From assembly GCA_012038135.1 (NCBI GenBank), contig JAAVJQ010000007.1, forward strand, positions 62,001 through 126,000: DNA of 64,000 nt, written 5' to 3'. Every line of letters begins with the position of its first letter. Position 1 is the stretch's first letter. This DNA is from Salinimicrobium nanhaiense. GTDB taxonomy: Bacteria > Bacteroidota > Bacteroidia > Flavobacteriales > Flavobacteriaceae. The position numbers and the translations under genes are program-made. The notes beneath the pieces are model-generated. The model worked only from the letters and a program-made list of their open reading frames with translations. It was not told the origin of the DNA and searched no databases. Shown here piece after piece: positions 62,443 to 64,000 of this stretch.

Positions 62443-62456
62443 CGAAATCGTTTGAG
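62443..62456. promoter_or_regulatory. Degenerate copy of the LacI-type operator upstream of pfkA
   Basis: CGAAATCGTTTGAG agrees with the CGAAAACGTTTTCG palindrome at 51085 in 11 of 14 positions, with the centre CG and right half TTT conserved. It overlaps the candidate -33 TTTG of pfkA. Inference: a second, weaker site for the maltose regulator or another LacI-family protein. Confidence 0.45.
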
Positions 62457-62482
62457 TTTCAGCAGGGATTAGGTTATCTTAA
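62451..62482 (+). promoter_or_regulatory. Candidate pfkA-gapA promoter
   Basis: TTTG (62451-62454), 20-bp spacer, TATCTTAA (62475-62482), which differs from TAnnTTTG in its last two bases. It lies 23 bases before the pfkA ATG and is overlapped by the operator-like sequence. Confidence 0.45.
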
Positions 62483-62505
62483 GCATTTCAAATAGCTTTA
62501 CGTCA

Positions 62506-63492
62506 ATGTTAGAAAAGATCAATAAAATTGGAGTTTTAACTTCCGGGGGAGACGCTCCGGGAATGAACGCAGCTATTAGAGCCGTAGTGCGAAGCTGCTC
62601 TTACTTTAACCTTGAATGTGTTGGCATCTACAGAGGCTATCAGGGCCTTATTGAGGGAGACTTTGAAGTGCTCACTGCCCGATCTGTTCGCAATATCATT
62701 AATAAAGGAGGAACCTTCCTTAAATCTGCACGTTCGAAGGAATTCATGACAAAAGAAGGCCGGGCTAAAGCTTTTCAAAAGTTACATGATGCAGGCATTG
62801 ACGCTTTGGTGGTCATTGGGGGAGATGGTACTTTTACAGGTGCCATTTATCTTGAAGAAGAGCATGGAATTCCTATTGTAGGGATCCCCGGCACCATTGA
62901 TAATGACATCAACGGCACCGACTATACCATTGGATATGACACCGCCTTAAATACGGTAGTTGACGCAATCGATAAGATACGCGATACTGCCAGTTCCCAT
63001 GACCGGCTGTTCCTGGTTGAGGTAATGGGTAGGGATGCAGGAGATATTGCCCTCAATGCCGGGGTAGGAGCCGGTGCCGAGGAGATCCTTATTCCTGAAG
63101 AAGACATGGGAGTTGAAAGAATGATGGAATCCCTTGAAAAGAGCAGAAAGACCGGTAAAACTTCAAGCATCATTGTAGTAGCGGAAGGTGAAAAAAGCGG
63201 GAAAAACATTTTTGAACTTGCCGAATATATTGGAGAAAAAATGGTAGATTATGATATTCGGGTATCTGTTCTTGGACATATTCAACGGGGAGGAGCTCCC
63301 AGTTGTTATGACAGGGTGCTTGCCAGCAAACTTGGCGTAGGTGCTGTAGAAGCCGTGCTTCGCGGAGAAAGCGGGGTCATGGTTGGAATAACAAACAAAA
63401 TAGTAACATCGGTGGATTTCAATACTGCCATAAAAGGCACCAGACCGTTAGATAAAGAATTGAGACGGGTATTGACTATCACCACTGTATAA
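62506..63492 (+). CDS. pfkA: ATP-dependent 6-phosphofructokinase
   Basis: 328 residues. SGGDAPGMNAAIRAVVR (residues 13-29) and VVIGGDGTFTGA form the ATP site. The catalytic Asp is in PGTIDNDINGTDYTIG, and LGHIQRGGAPS follows further on. GGDGT (Gly after GGD) is the pattern of the ATP-dependent rather than the pyrophosphate-dependent enzyme. Commits fructose-6-phosphate to glycolysis, downstream of the glucose-6-phosphate made by the maltose operon. 18 bp upstream of gapA. Confidence 0.96.
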   Translation: MLEKINKIGVLTSGGDAPGMNAAIRAVVRSCSYFNLECVGIYRGYQGLIEGDFEVLTARSVRNIINKGGTFLKSARSKEFMTKEGRAKAFQKLHDAGIDALVVIGGDGTFTGAIYLEEEHGIPIVGIPGTIDNDINGTDYTIGYDTALNTVVDAIDKIRDTASSHDRLFLVEVMGRDAGDIALNAGVGAGAEEILIPEEDMGVERMMESLEKSRKTGKTSSIIVVAEGEKSGKNIFELAEYIGEKMVDYDIRVSVLGHIQRGGAPSCYDRVLASKLGVGAVEAVLRGESGVMVGITNKIVTSVDFNTAIKGTRPLDKELRRVLTITTV

Positions 63493-63510
63493 TTAAATAA
63501 ATTCAAAGTT

Positions 63511-64000
63511 ATGAGTACGAAAATAGGAATAAATGGATTTGGCCGCATTGGAAGGATCGCTTTCAGAATAGCTGCAGCAAAGAAAGATGTAGAAGTAGTA
63601 GCGGTAAATGATTTGCTGGATGTGGACCACCTGGCATACTTACTAAAATATGATTCTATTCATGGAAGATTTGACGGCACTGTTGATGTTCAGGATGGAA
63701 ATCTGGTAGTAAACGGAAATACCATTCGCGTTACTGCCGAAAGAAATCCCGAAGATCTTAAGTGGGACGAAGCAGGAGCCGAGATTGTGCTTGAGTGTAC
63801 CGGAATTTTCACCAGTCATGAAGCAGCTAAAAAACACCTTACCGCAGGTGCCAAAAAGGTGGTAATATCTGCCCCTTCCAAAGATGCACCAATGTATGTG
63901 ATGGGTGTGAACCATCAGGATATCAAAGCTGAAGATACTGTTGTTTCTAACGCTTCATGTACAACCAACTGTCTTGCTCCTCTTGCAAAGATCGTTGATG
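63511..64000 (+). CDS. gapA: Glyceraldehyde-3-phosphate dehydrogenase, type I, cut by window edge
   Basis: 163 codons present; the C-terminal half is beyond the window. N-terminal NAD fold [14 protein letters not shown] (residues 6-19), Asp34 in VNDLLD favouring NAD, and catalytic Cys150 in [12 protein letters not shown]. It follows pfkA closely and is probably co-transcribed, a glycolytic pair. Confidence 0.96.
   Translation, partial: MSTKIGINGFGRIGRIAFRIAAAKKDVEVVAVNDLLDVDHLAYLLKYDSIHGRFDGTVDVQDGNLVVNGNTIRVTAERNPEDLKWDEAGAEIVLECTGIFTSHEAAKKHLTAGAKKVVISAPSKDAPMYVMGVNHQDIKAEDTVVSNASCTTNCLAPLAKIVD

Noticed and set aside
1..64000. CRISPR arrays, defence islands, prophage, integrases, tRNA or rRNA genes
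   Set aside because: I looked on both strands and saw none. The tandem repeats present have 7- or 14-bp periods without unique spacers.

Overview
The window looks like a chromosomal stretch from a marine-type member of the Flavobacteriia (Bacteroidota), probably near Gramella/Salegentibacter/Zunongwangia. The genus is inferred. The evidence is a SusC/SusD/SusE trio, lipoproteins with the surface-export signature Cys-Ser-Ser-Asp-Asp-Asp, promoters of the Bacteroidota form TAnnTTTG, few Shine-Dalgarno sequences, moderately low GC, and the gene families present. I saw no rRNA, tRNA, CRISPR array, insertion sequence or prophage.

Layout. 1-13.9 kb is mostly housekeeping: a 2-Cys peroxiredoxin cut by the left edge, an NhaC antiporter, the deoC-deoD nucleoside salvage pair, a PLP gamma-family enzyme divergent from an Lrp regulator, lipoamide dehydrogenase, two very small genes not usually annotated, hypotheticals, a MATE exporter, and an SDR/FAD oxidoreductase pair. 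14-28 kb holds a lipoprotein M3 peptidase, a TlpA-like thioredoxin, a GH3-type acyl-adenylating enzyme, an orphan multi-PAS histidine kinase, a DEAD-box helicase, and a forward run of FMN reductase, pabB, tilS and dsbD. A CocE-type peptidase and a DUF885 lipoprotein follow.

31.8-43.4 kb is a galactose/galactoside locus. galM and a sodium/sugar symporter are on the + strand. After a decayed toxin-antitoxin pair come galT and galK on the - strand, divergent from a Nudix-like (NrtR/AraR-type) regulator. A perfect palindrome sits at the galK promoter. Next is a two-gene unit encoding a GH2 lipoprotein and a large, poorly classified clan GH-A-like hydrolase.

43.8-62.4 kb is a complete maltodextrin utilisation locus. 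susC-susD-susE and a surface alpha-amylase run leftward. A LacI regulator and a six-gene operon run rightward: MFS maltose transporter, beta-phosphoglucomutase, maltose phosphorylase, GH13, GH31, GH13. The inferred route is surface binding and cleavage, TonB-dependent uptake, periplasmic trimming, inner-membrane maltose import, phosphorolysis to glucose plus beta-glucose-1-phosphate, and then glucose-6-phosphate. The next genes are glycolytic pfkA and gapA (cut by the right edge). pfkA carries a degenerate copy of the palindrome found between susC and the LacI gene, which suggests that glycolysis may be wired to the maltose regulator.

The most unusual non-coding signals are: arrays of degenerate 7-bp repeats placed just after the stop codons of several genes; a hairpin-rich REP-like patch at 43.5-43.7 kb; two mutually exclusive hairpins ending on the start codon of the maltose transporter; and a ParE/RelE-type toxin gene killed by one in-frame stop while its antitoxin stays intact.
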